From positions 27,064,951 through 27,128,950 of the forward strand of contig CM020620.1 of assembly GCA_009829735.1 (NCBI GenBank): 64,000 bases of DNA, in the 5' to 3' direction. The notes under the pieces were generated by a model that was not told the DNA's origin, made no database searches, and saw only the letters and a list, made by a program, of their open reading frames with translations. The stretch comes from Pyropia yezoensis. Its lineage: Eukaryota > Rhodophyta > Bangiophyceae > Bangiales > Bangiaceae. Positions 55,575 through 64,000 of the stretch are shown here, one piece after another (the stretch's first letter is position 1; every line of letters begins with the position of its first letter). The translations under genes were made by a program, and so were the position numbers.

Positions 55575-56105
55575 TCAGGTACAGCCTGAAGGTGCGGCAG
55601 GTAGGGTCCCTTGGAAGAGTTCCATGCGGACCGCCTTGAACCGTTCGACGTACCCGACCTCGTCCTCGTGCCGCACAATCGTGATCGATAGGGAACGGTC
55701 CGCAAGGACAGGGATCCGAGCTTCCGGCATCACTGCCATATGCTTACGAAACGAGTTACCCGGACAGCTCCCGTCCACGGCTCGAAGGATCCCATGGGCC
55801 CGGGTACCAGTAACTCGACCTCGCGCCTCCTCCCGACGCCACGCCGTAACCGTCTCGGGTCCGAAGTCCTCAGGAACCACGCCAACTATGGCCGCGTACG
55901 ACTGGCCCGCCCCGGTTCCCTCTTGGTTCGCAGGTAGTTCGTCTGGCCCCGTAACAGGGCCACCTTGAACAGCACGTACGCCTTGCCCACCCGGTACGAC
56001 TGGCCCAGGAGCGGGGCCACCTTGAACAGCTCGGTCACCTCGAAGGTCGGGGACCACAGGGCCCGCGCCAGCAGGCGAACCCGCCGCGGCGCTGCCGGTA
56101 TCCAT
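55575..56105 (-). pseudogene. antisense ORF of C, 5' part
   Basis: The likely ATG is at 56105 (MDTGSAAAGSPAGAGPVVP). A Gly/Ala/Pro leader contains a repeated RAVQGGP(A/V) unit, followed by QSYAAIVGVVPEDFGPETV and FKAVRMELFQG. The last part resembles VRMEKDFRRGPYL of the D protein, better so if a frameshift is allowed. A TGA ends the frame at 55575, nine bases before D begins. The remainder lies at 44960-46185. Upstream codons to 56234 are Pro/Ser-rich and probably not translated. Confidence 0.5.
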
Positions 56106-56677
56106 GGGGGCCCAGGTGGAGGGGAACGTGGTGGTACGTGTGGTGGGGTACGTGGGCGGCGGAGACGGAGAAGGGGAACGAGGAAGCGGGGGAGAACGAG
56201 GTGAACACGGGAAGCGCCGCGGGGACGATGGCACAATGGGACCCGGGTGCTGGGGACGAGGGAACCGGTGAGGGTGCTCTTATCCACTGGCCCCCTGCGT
56301 TCCAAATGGTACCAGGGCTGCGCTCACGTTTCGCTGGCCCCCGCCTGTGCCCCTACACCGCGTCACCCCCCCCTAGCGTGCGGCGCCACATGGGGAGGGC
56401 GAAGGGGAGGAGGAATGCAGGTGGGCGGCCGGCGCGGGCTGCGCCACACCCCCTTTGCTTCCCCTGCGCGTGGCCCACACCTCTCCTTTACCCGCCCCTG
56501 GCCAGTCTGAACGGGTTCCCCCTGGCACGAGACACTTGTCGGGGGGCCCCTGTTGACAGACGCTGGCCCCACATCCCGTCCGTTGTGCCCCTGTTGTAAC
56601 CCTGTCAGACGTTCCCCAGTTCCTTTCCTCGGCTTCCTTGTTGGCCGGCGGGACGCTCGGCCCTAGTGAGGAGGCCA
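56106..56677. other. upstream region of the C antisense ORF and polypurine tract of C
   Basis: No gene. It should hold the promoter for the antisense ORF. The weak purine tract GTGAGGAGG near 56666-56674 lies before the 3' LTR. Confidence 0.4.
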
Positions 56678-57321
56678 TGTGGCTTTCTGAGCCCCTGGAA
56701 CCGTTGGAACCCGGGAGACTGACTTGGGACCCGGCTGGCAGCGTTACGTGGAACCACGCGCTGGCCGAGGATCCCTGCATCGGTGGCCCGGGGCAGTGGC
56801 GACACGCCCGGTGCCCTGATTGGTCACCCGGAGCGGTGGACTTCCCGGGCTGGGGCATACTGACCTTGGTTTATTTGTTTGATTTTTCGCATTTGTTTTC
56901 CTTGCGTGATTTCGTGTCTTTCCCCTTTTTCCCACTGGGTTTTTTTTCGGGGATTGACATTTGTGTGTGGGGGGATTTCGCTTGCTTTTTGTGTGTTGTC
57001 CCGGTGAGCGGCCGGTGCCTTGCTGGCACTTGGCCCGCTGGGGGCGCCCTCTGGGGGCCTCGCTCAGGGCCCCTGGAGGGGCCAGGGGGGGAGGTTCTTG
57101 AGGGGTGCTCCGGGGTTCTCCCCGGGGCCATCTTGTAAAATCATCAGTACTTTGGGCTCCTTCTCCCTCGGGCTTTTGTCCTGTTTGCCTTTGCTTCGTA
57201 TCGTGGCGGGCGAGTGGATCAGCAAGGGCTCTTACCTGTTCCTTCTTGGGCTTCGGACTGTGGTCTCTGTGTGTGTGGTTGTGGTTTCTGGGTCCGGGAA
57301 TCTGGGTCCCATTACGCTACA
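56678..57321 (+). repeat. 3' LTR of element C
   Basis: 644 bases, TGTGGC to ACGCTACA, followed by CCCCG. It lacks the nested insertions seen inside the element. Confidence 0.9.
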
Positions 57322-57344
57322 CCCCGCACCCCCACACCCTCTTT

Positions 57345-58115
57345 CGCCGCTGCCCACCGCCTCCGCCACCGTGATCACCACCGCCACCGCCGCCGCAGCC
57401 CACAGCCTCCACCACCGTCGCCGTCAGCCACAGCCCCTGTGACCGCCACCGCCACCGCCTCCCCCAACATGACCGCCACCGCTTCCACCACTGTTGCCGC
57501 CGCTGCCTGCGAAACCGTGGCCGCCACCGCCGCGGCCTCCCCGTCCGTGGCCGCGACCGCCACCGCCGCCGTGGCCGCCATCATCTCGCGCACCACAGCC
57601 GCGACCGCAACCGCGTCGCCCACCGTGACCGCCACCGCCTTCGCCACTGTGGCCGCCGCCGCCGCCCCCGCCACCGTGGCTGCCACACCCTCGCCCACCG
57701 TAGACGCGACCGCGATGACCTCCGCGACCGTGGCCGCCACCGCCACCGCCTCCCTCACTGCGGCCGGGACCGCCTTGGCCACCATGGTCGTCAGCGCCTT
57801 GCCCACCGCAGCCGCGATGGCCAACGCCTCGGCGACCGTGACCGCCACCACCTCCGCAACATGGCCGCCGCCGCTTTCGCGACTGAGGCCGCCACCGTCA
57901 CCGCCTCCCCCATCGTGGCCGCCACCACCACAGCCCCCCTTACCGTGGCCGCGACCGCCTCCGCCGCCTTGGCCGCCATCGCCTCACCCACCGTGGCCGC
58001 GACCGCCTCCGCCACCATGGCCGCCACCGCCTCGCCCACCTTGGTCGCGACCGCCCCCGCCTCGCCGACCGTGGCCGCCACCGGGTCGGCCACAGTCTCC
58101 TCCACCACCTCCACC
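57345..58115. repeat. GCC-rich minisatellite, 24-30 base units
   Basis: Degenerate tandem units of the type GCCACCGCC...ACCGTGGCC. In one plus-strand frame they read as Thr/Ala/Val units of 8-10 residues (ATASPTV-like); on the minus strand they read Gly- or Val/Ala-rich. Long open frames here on both strands follow from the repeats and are not separate genes. Confidence 0.6.
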
Positions 58116-58724
58116 ACAGGCATGATGCCGGCAGGGTGGGGGGGGTCGTGGTGGTGCGAGGGGGGCCTGGGGGGGGCCGTTTGTGCGGGGGTGCACCACA
58201 TGCCCATACCCGCCGCCGAGGGCGCCGCCCATGCCAACGGAGCCGCCCATGGCGTGGCTGCCCAGGCCGCCGCCCATGCCAACGGCGCCGCCAACGGCAT
58301 GGTTGCCCAGGCCGCCGCACTTGCCGCCGCCCAAGCTGCCGCCAATGCCGCCGGACACGCCGCTATCGTCGCCGCCGGCGCTCGTATCGGCGCCCCACCC
58401 TCCCAGCTCGCCTGCCCCCCCGCCGCCGCCCCTGGCAAGGCCGCCAACGCCGCCGCCGCCGTCGCCGCCGCCGCCGCCCCAACCCCACCGGGTGCCTACA
58501 CCCTCTCCCGTTGTTCCCCCAGCGGCGGCAGCGGCAGCGGCAGCGGCAGCAGCAGAGGCAGAGGCGGCGGCGCCGTCGTTGCGCCCGTCACAACCCAACG
58601 GCCCTCCCGCCGCGCTGCCACTTCCCCGCCACTGAACCGGGCAAGGCAGAGGCCCAGCCTCCGCCACCGCCGCCACCGCCACCGCCACCGCCGCCACCGC
58701 CAAGGCCGCCGCCGCTAGCCGCTT
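57984..58724 (-). pseudogene. Gly/Ala-rich secreted protein, right copy, 3' part
   Basis: From the transposon junction the minus strand reads KRLAAAALAVAAVAVAVAAV and then AEAGPLPCPV, GGPLGCDGRNDGAAA and a long Gly-rich body with GGLGNHAVGGAVGMGGGLGS-type repeats. It matches the left copy segment by segment in inverted orientation and keeps one frame where the left copy is broken. The start codon and first residue are 4.6 kb away, at 63347-63349, because a DNA transposon sits between. Confidence 0.55.
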
Positions 58725-59373
58725 GCCGCACACACGCCTACTCAACGCCCATCGCACCGGCTCTTTTGGATTTTCCGTTGTTGCATGCAGTCCCATTGGA
58801 TGCCGACATCAATTCTTTCATCCCATTGGACAGCAATCGTCTGTCGGCAGCTTGCTACGCCACGCACATGGCATTGGCCACGTTTCATAGAGAAAGTCGC
58901 AAGCTGTGACAAGCGTTGGTCGATGAGCGCTGTGCGCGCATCCGAAGCAGAACACTTCAGCTGAACCCTCGGCACAGAGTCAATTGGGTCATCGGAATCA
59001 GACACTGCTCAATTGAATGGCGATGGCCTGCTCGTCACTGCAGCTGGCCGCGGGCGGCCGGCCATCCACAAAGGTGTTCCCCCGTCGCCCAAAGATCCAG
59101 GTCGGGCGGCCCACGGGGCACCAAGATCCTGAGTGAGCCGACTGGCTATCACGAGTGCACTCGTGGCCAAGGCCATCGTCAGCCAGCAATGGCGCGTGCG
59201 CTGGCGGCCGCCGCCTCCACCTCCCAGGACATGGCAGTGGGGATAGCGTCTTGAATCTGCCACGTGCCCGCTCAGCGCTGGGCGGGGAACGGGTCGTCAG
59301 CACCGCGCGGGCCTATCGGTATTGGTGGCTGCGGAGCCCTACGCTAAGAACTTCAAACGCTTCAATACACTGT

Positions 59374-61154
59374 TTACTTCCTACCAATCTTTGTCCTCTT
59401 GATGTATGTCAGGACGGTCCGCTCAACCTCAGCAAACTGCGCCCGTGCCCAAGCCTCGCGCTCGGCTTCCGCTTTGGCTAAGGTCGCCTGACTGTGGCGC
59501 AGGCCACGCTTGTTCGCATCGAGCCGCTTGTCGCCGGGTTTGGGGTTGTGGACCCCAGGTCGAGCCTTCTTGCGGATGGCTGACCTCAACCGCACGGTCG
59601 CGAGACTCGTCCAACTCGCGAGAGCCATTGAGGCCACGAGCTTGCCGCACGACTGCAACTCGGTGTCAGCTGTGAGCCGCGCCGCATTCTGCTTGTAGAA
59701 TCCGTGCCATGCCTCGATTGCTTGTTCCGCATAAAGGCCAAGGCTGCCAAAATGCGCCATGAAAGCCCCGGGTGGCACAGCAGGATGTGGAGCTTAGGCG
59801 AAACATTGACCCACGGAAACCGCCCAGCGAGCAAAGCAACGAGCCGCTCGGCCCCAACAGTGAACTGCTGCTGCTCCGCAGCAGATATGTCGTCGGCCCG
59901 GATCAGGGTGGGGACGATCCCACGCCACAAGTCCCAAGCCTTTGCGTAGCTGCTGCTAAGCCCTTCCGACACGAGCCCGTCCAGTGCTTGACAGACGATG
60001 CCGCTCCGCGCGGCAATCCGGTGGCAATGCCTGCCAATGAAGTTGCCCCCGTGGTACGGGACCGGCCGTACTCCAACGCCCCAGAGCAATTTGTTCGCAA
60101 GGTCCAACGCAAAAAGAAGCGCAGCTGCGGCGCCGCGCTCAAAATGTACGGCCTCAACCGCTAGCCGCAGCAGTCGTAGCGTAGCTCCAATTGTCAGGTG
60201 CAGTGGTTGTGGAACAGTCTGGCGGGGATCTACGGCCACAAGGGGGATGTTCTCGACCGACAAGTGGGTGGCTTGACTCATGGTCTCAATGCGTGTGCAC
60301 ATGAGCGCCTCACGCATGCCCAATAGTTGTGAGTACAACCTAGGAAAAGTCAACGGAGGGGGAGGCTTGACGTCCTGAAGCGTGCCGTACTTGACGTCGG
60401 GGGCGCGCTGCGCCCGACTGGGTGCTCGTGTGCGGAGACACCACAGGCCGGGCATCGTTGCGCTCGGTCCCTTGTGTCCAACCACGGTGCACAGCGCCTC
60501 GTAATCTTCTGACAGGAAAAGACGGACGGCTCGTCGGTGACCCCCAACCACAACACCATACAGTAACAGGTCTTGAATCTGCGACACGTGAGATTCCAAC
60601 ATAGCCGCCACCTGTGGGTACTTGTCTTTCTGGCAGGGGCACGCAGCCAAAAGGAGGGTGTTTCGGACGTTGTTTGGTTGGTCTTGATTCATGAAGCCGA
60701 GCACAATCTTCTCAGACGCTGGCGCGCCACCCTTGTCCAATCCGAGTGACAACTGCACGTCGCGCATGTCGTCGGGCGGACACCCGTCGGGATACGCTGG
60801 TTGTCCATCGTCTGGTACCACGTAGTCACGCGTCTGCCTCACGAGCGCACCCTCGCGAGTGCGCACTGGGCGCTCCCTGAAGACACCGGCGTTCCACAGG
60901 GCGCTCAAGCGTTGCTCTACAGCAGCGCGCATATTCTTGATATGCGCACCTGATTCATCAATCTGCACTGCTGCTGCAGGGCTCCGTGCCATAGCCGCTC
61001 TGGCGCTCCTGAGGGCGTGGGTGCTTGCCATCCCACAATTCTCAGTGCCAAGAGAGAGTCGTAAAGAGTTGTTCTTTTGTCGCTTAAGCCGAGAGCTGCT
61101 AAAATGCCGACCTGGTCGGCTGCTGACAAAGGAGTTGAGGTTGACGACGCGCAT
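59374..61154 (-). pseudogene. transposase-like protein, frameshifted
   Basis: The main frame (61154-59586) has VQLSLGLDKGG, KIVLGFMNQDQPNNVRNTLL, and RLFLSEDYEALCTVVGHKGP followed by PGLWCLR. This order of Asp-containing motifs and the LWC pair resembles uncharacterised, transposase-like proteins found in many eukaryotes. After a one-base shift near 59775 the C-terminal part (59778-59374) continues with HFGSLGLYAEQAIEAWHGFY, a motif with a Glu at the expected position of the last acidic residue of a DDE core. So the likely role is DNA cleavage and strand transfer of this element. The family name is uncertain. The frame relation with the upstream repeat domain changes near 60960-61040. Confidence 0.55.
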
Positions 61155-62869
61155 CGTCCTGCTCCGTTCGAGTGTCTTGCATCACCCGCTAAGCGCTTGT
61201 TTCTCTGGCTCTTGAGGACCTTGTCCTTCAGCTGCATGCCTGTGCGGCTGTAAGAACTAACCCGCCCATTCCTGTGCTTCACAAGGATGGTCTCAGGCTT
61301 CGCACGTGCGAGCAATGCCGTCATCGTCTGGACCTCAAGAAGTTCCTCAACATCTTTGGTTGTCCGCGCCGCCAGTACTCCAGCCAGATAGGCACGCGCG
61401 ACACGACGAAGATCCGACTCCTCCGCCATCACACAGCACGTGACGGGGGGAGCGCCGGCGCACGTAGCGGGGACGCCACCCAAACCGCACGCGAACCTTG
61501 CAGGCGCGCTGTCGACAGCGGAACTTCCAGTCGCGCGCGGGCAGCACCTGAGACAGGGGGCGCTACCGCCGACGGCGATGCCGCCACCCAGCCGGCGGGT
61601 GCAACTTGCACGCGTGCTGTCGACCGTGGGCGGGTCAGCCGCGCTGGGGGAGCACGTGTGGGAGGGGGCGCTAGCGCCGACGGCGATGCCGCCACCCAGC
61701 CGGCAGGTGCAACGTGCACGCGCGCTATCGACCGTGGGCGCGTCAGCCGCGCTGGGGGAGCACGTGTGGCAGAGGGCGCCACCGCCGGCGGCGATGCCGC
61801 CACCCAGCCGGTAGGTGCAACCTGCAAGTGCGCCGTCGACCGCGGGAGCGCCAGTCGCGTGCGGGCAGCACATGAGGCAGGGGGCGCCACCGCCGACGGC
61901 GACGCCACCACCCAGACGGCAGCTGCAACCTGCACGCACGCCGTCGACTGCGACAGCGCCAGTCGCGCGCGGGGAGCACGTGTGGGAGGGGGCGCTAGCG
62001 CCGACGGCGATGCCGCCACCCAGCCGGCAGGATCAACTTGCACGCGCGCCATCGCTCGCGGGAGCGCCAGTCACGCGCGGGGGGCAAGTGAGGGAGGGGG
62101 CGCCGCCGCCGACGGTGATGCCGCTCCCCTGATGGCAGGTGCAAGTTGCATGTGCGCTGTCGACCGTGGGCTCGTCAGCCGCGCTGGGGGAGCACGTGTG
62201 GGAGGGGGCGCTATCGCCGACGGCGATGCCGCCACCCACACAGAAGGTGCAACATGCAGGCACGTCGTCCACAGTGGAAGCACCGCTTGCGCGGGGGGAG
62301 CATGCACGGGGTGGGGCGACACGGCTCGCGCGGAGGATACTTTCCAGACCGCACGCTAGAGTTGCAGGCCCGCCCCTCACAGAGGAACCGCCGGTTCTGC
62401 GCGGCTGGGTCGCCGGCGCGCACGCGGCACCGGCGATTCCATCACCGTGCAAAAGTAGGGCAAGTCCATCAGCAGGGCTCCTACGCCTCTTCTTGCGCAT
62501 TTCGCGTTGGTAGCAAGGGTTGCACTCGCCTCTTGGAACCCCATCCAAGTCGTTGTAAGTAGGGTTCCGGAGTCTTGATGTTGGTAGTGCTGCAACCGAC
62601 AGGAGTAGGAGCTGGTCACGTGCGCGAGCCGGGTCGCCCTCGGCCGCTCGCTTCCACTCCTCGGCGGTGGCACAGTCATTCAAGAAGAACAGGGAACATC
62701 GGCTACAGCAGAAAGCAAGCGCAGAGCCAGAAAAAACTTTCTTCATCTCCGAGGAAGAGAATACACGCCTGTTGGGATGTGTTAGATCAGCCCTTGCGTA
62801 GAAAACATGCAGACTCATCGCTGAGAAGGAGAACAGTGGTTCACAACACATAGCCAGAACGGCCTGCAC
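60917..62869 (-). pseudogene. N-terminal region of the transposon protein with 36-residue Cys repeats
   Basis: One minus-strand frame runs from about 62869 to 60917, interrupted by a TGA near 62030 where a TGC-ACC pair reads TGA-TCC. It begins with MSLHVFYARADLTHPNRRVF and a Cys-containing segment (FCCSRCSLFFLNDC, about 62700), a basic stretch (REMRKKRRR), then the repeat domain, then AEESDLRRVARAYLAGVLAA. It probably formed the N-terminal part of the transposase in a single protein, but frameshifts prevent certainty. Confidence 0.45.
61460..62432 (-). repeat. 108-bp tandem repeats, about nine copies
   Basis: The word GCCG(A/G)CGG(C/T)GA(T/C)GCC recurs at 61568, 61676, 61784, 61892, 62000, 62108 and 62216, exactly 108 bases apart. 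Degenerate copies lie on either side (about 61460 and 62324). Each unit codes 36 residues with two Cys clusters, for example CTCRLGGGIAVG then HTCSPSAADAPTVDSARA. Confidence 0.85.
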
Positions 62870-63331
62870 TCAAGGAACAGAATAGCCGTCACTAAGTGGG
62901 CACATCACAGTGCTTGTCGGGGCGATGCACAGATAATTGGCAAGCGTACCTCTGTCCGTCGACCGGGGAATGCCCGTACTCATTGCGTCCCTGCATTCCG
63001 CGCGGAGGCAGTCCTCAAGAAGAAACGAGTCTGGAACTGACCACACAGGGAAGCGAATCCGCCAGTATGTCTGGATGCAGCCGCGGGTCACTGTCTTGGT
63101 CGCAGTGTCTGGAAGCGTCGCCGGACGCAGACACCCTGCCACGAATCGTTGACCGCTGCTGCGAGCAAGGATGGTTCACTTTCCACGATGACGGAAAGCG
63201 CGCGCGCCGGCACGCAACCGATTTGCGGGGGCCGCAGTTGATTTTGCCTTCTCCAGGCAGTCGCAGTTTCCATGGCCGTGCTGTAATGGGGCATCGTATT
63301 TTCGTCCGAGTTTCAATTCTAAAGAGCCACC
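62870..63331. other. transposon end region without a gene
   Basis: Minus- and plus-strand ORFs here are short and unlike each other. It would be the 5' non-coding part of the transposon, up to its terminal repeat at 63332-63343. Confidence 0.4.
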
Positions 63332-63343
63332 TTGAGTAGACGT

Positions 63344-63590
63344 GCACATCCCGATGCAGGTCCCAGCGGCCCCCCTGTGCCGGGGGCTGCAGACAGACGC
63401 CCCCCCTCACTCCCCCCCGCACCACCCACGCCTGACCTCTCACGTCCTCCCCCCGCCCCCCCCCTCTCCCTGACACCCCTCCCCCGAGAAGTCGCTGCTG
63501 GACGCGCTCGCCGCCACGGTGCCTGGCGACCGTAGCGGCCGCCGACCCCCCCGGACCCCCGCAAACTCCCCCCCCCCCCCCCCCGCGTTG
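63344..63590 (-). pseudogene. start codon and upstream region of the right secreted-protein copy
   Basis: The inverted match to 12725-12970 includes the poly-G tract (C17 at 63568-63584 on the plus strand) and an ATG at 63349-63347 followed by TGC. The transposon begins directly after. The coding part continues at 58724. Confidence 0.5.
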
Positions 63591-64000
63591 CTATCGACGG
63601 CGGTGGCGCAGGCATTTACCGCCACCACTCCCATGCCTAACGTCCCTGCCGCTGCACGCGGCTGCCGCTCAGGTGACTGGCGACGGTGGCGGCCGCGCTG
63701 GCTGGCGACGGGGGCGGCCGCCGACCCCCTTCACAGATCTGGGTGGCGGGGGGGGGGGGCGGGAGGCAGAGGGCAGCCACTGTCTATCGCCTCCGCAGCG
63801 ACCTTAGCCACAGAAGCTGGAACAGGGGGCGCACACGTGGTGGCGGATCGACGGGATTGGCCTCCAAAATTATACAAGAAGATTTTGTAAGTTTCTTCAA
63901 AGAACTCTTCTCCATTTAAGAAGTCTGTAAGACCCGGAGAGGTGTCATTTGTAAGTGCACATGAGCCCTGAAGTACGAGCACGACAGAGAGATGCTTCCA
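63591..64000. other. gene-free right edge
   Basis: GC-rich to about 63800, then balanced sequence. A minus-strand frame (63982-63731) with SCALTNDTSPGLTDFLNGEE and FFEETYKIFLYNF could be a fragment of a gene running off the window, but there is too little to name it. Confidence 0.3.

Larger units (their letters stand above)
13887..57321 (+). mobile_element. Ty3/gypsy chromovirus C, outermost element, carrying nested insertions
   Basis: The two LTRs (13887-14531 and 56678-57321) start TGTGGC, end CTACA, and are nearly identical. The element is flanked by perfect 5-base duplications CCCCG (13882-13886 and 57322-57326). Its own parts are 5' LTR, primer-binding site, gag (14673-16342), the end of gag and pol (40306-44594), an antisense ORF (46147-44960 plus 56105-55575), and 3' LTR. 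That makes about 10 kb without insertions. B3 with B1 and B2 sits at the gag/pol junction; D sits inside the antisense ORF. Domain order gag-PR-RT-RNaseH-IN-chromodomain identifies a chromovirus. All coding parts carry breaks, so it is probably dead. Confidence 0.9.
58734..63343 (-). mobile_element. DNA transposon, about 4.6 kb, inserted in the right secreted-protein copy
   Basis: Similarity to the left gene copy breaks at about 58725 and resumes at about 63344. Short inverted termini are visible: ACGCCTACTCAA at 58734-58745, and ACGTCTACTCAA read on the minus strand from 63343. A looser GGCTCTTTT/GGCTCTTTA match lies further in. A target duplication is not clear. The element encodes a transposase-like protein on the minus strand. 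Confidence 0.55.

Noticed and set aside
57375-58125. Long Val/Ala and Thr/Ala ORFs on both strands
   Set aside because: Both follow from the GCC-rich minisatellite.
58330-58730. Plus-strand Ala/Pro/Arg ORFs similar to those at 13620-12964
   Set aside because: They are the reverse complement of the secreted-protein copies, which have the signal peptide on the other strand.
61274-62359. Plus-strand ORF of 361 codons over the 108-bp repeats
   Set aside because: Because 108 is a multiple of three, every frame stays open. The minus frame joins N-terminal Cys-rich and downstream transposase segments, which this one does not.

Overview
The window looks like nuclear DNA of a GC-rich eukaryote. It has Ala/Gly/Pro-rich proteins, long G/C homopolymers, spaced single genes, and a large block of nested LTR retrotransposons. 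A GC-rich alga is the best fit, and a bangiophyte red alga (Porphyra/Pyropia type) is my guess; no marker gene here proves it. I saw no bacterial operons, CRISPR arrays, rRNA or tRNA genes.

Left arm (1-13886): an Ala-rich coiled-coil protein with a C-terminal membrane anchor (minus, 482-2644); a DEDDy 3'-5' exonuclease gene split by a G12 run (minus, 4657-6167); a gene-poor stretch with degenerate repeats; a small Cys-rich protein (plus, 8319-8738); a decayed protein-kinase-like gene (minus, about 8839-10300); a ~38-bp minisatellite (12021-12403); and a broken Gly/Ala-rich secreted-protein gene (plus, from 12957).

Centre (13887-57321): one stack of five Ty3/gypsy chromoviruses of three families. 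Outer element C (plus; LTRs 13887-14531 and 56678-57321; TSD CCCCG) received B3 at its gag/pol junction (minus; LTRs 16343-16708 and 39942-40305; TSD GAACG). B3 gag was hit by B1, and B1 integrase was hit by B2 (LTRs 21089-21451 and 31402-31764; TSD GCCGT). Independently, D (plus; LTRs 46186-46655 and 55097-55565; TSD (T/G)AGAC) landed in the 3' part of C. Every copy carries stops or frameshifts, so none looks intact.

The most interesting system is the shared architecture of these families. In B, C and D alike a long ORF lies on the OPPOSITE strand between the end of pol and the 3' LTR, convergent with gag-pol. The antisense products of B and D share a recognisable core, and C probably does too. 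All three families also have a -1 frameshift heptamer GGGAAA(A/C) in correct phase a few bases before the gag stop, and the same primer-binding site, TGGTGGAGCAGCAGGGGA. In B the gap between the convergent ORFs is packed with inverted repeats. Together this describes ambisense chromoviruses whose antisense protein has no function I can name.

Right arm (57322-64000): a GCC-rich minisatellite, then a second copy of the Gly/Ala-rich secreted-protein gene in inverted orientation. This copy is split just after its start codon by a ~4.6-kb DNA transposon (about 58734-63343). The transposon carries a broken DDE-like transposase and a Cys-containing 36-residue repeat domain encoded by 108-bp tandem repeats.
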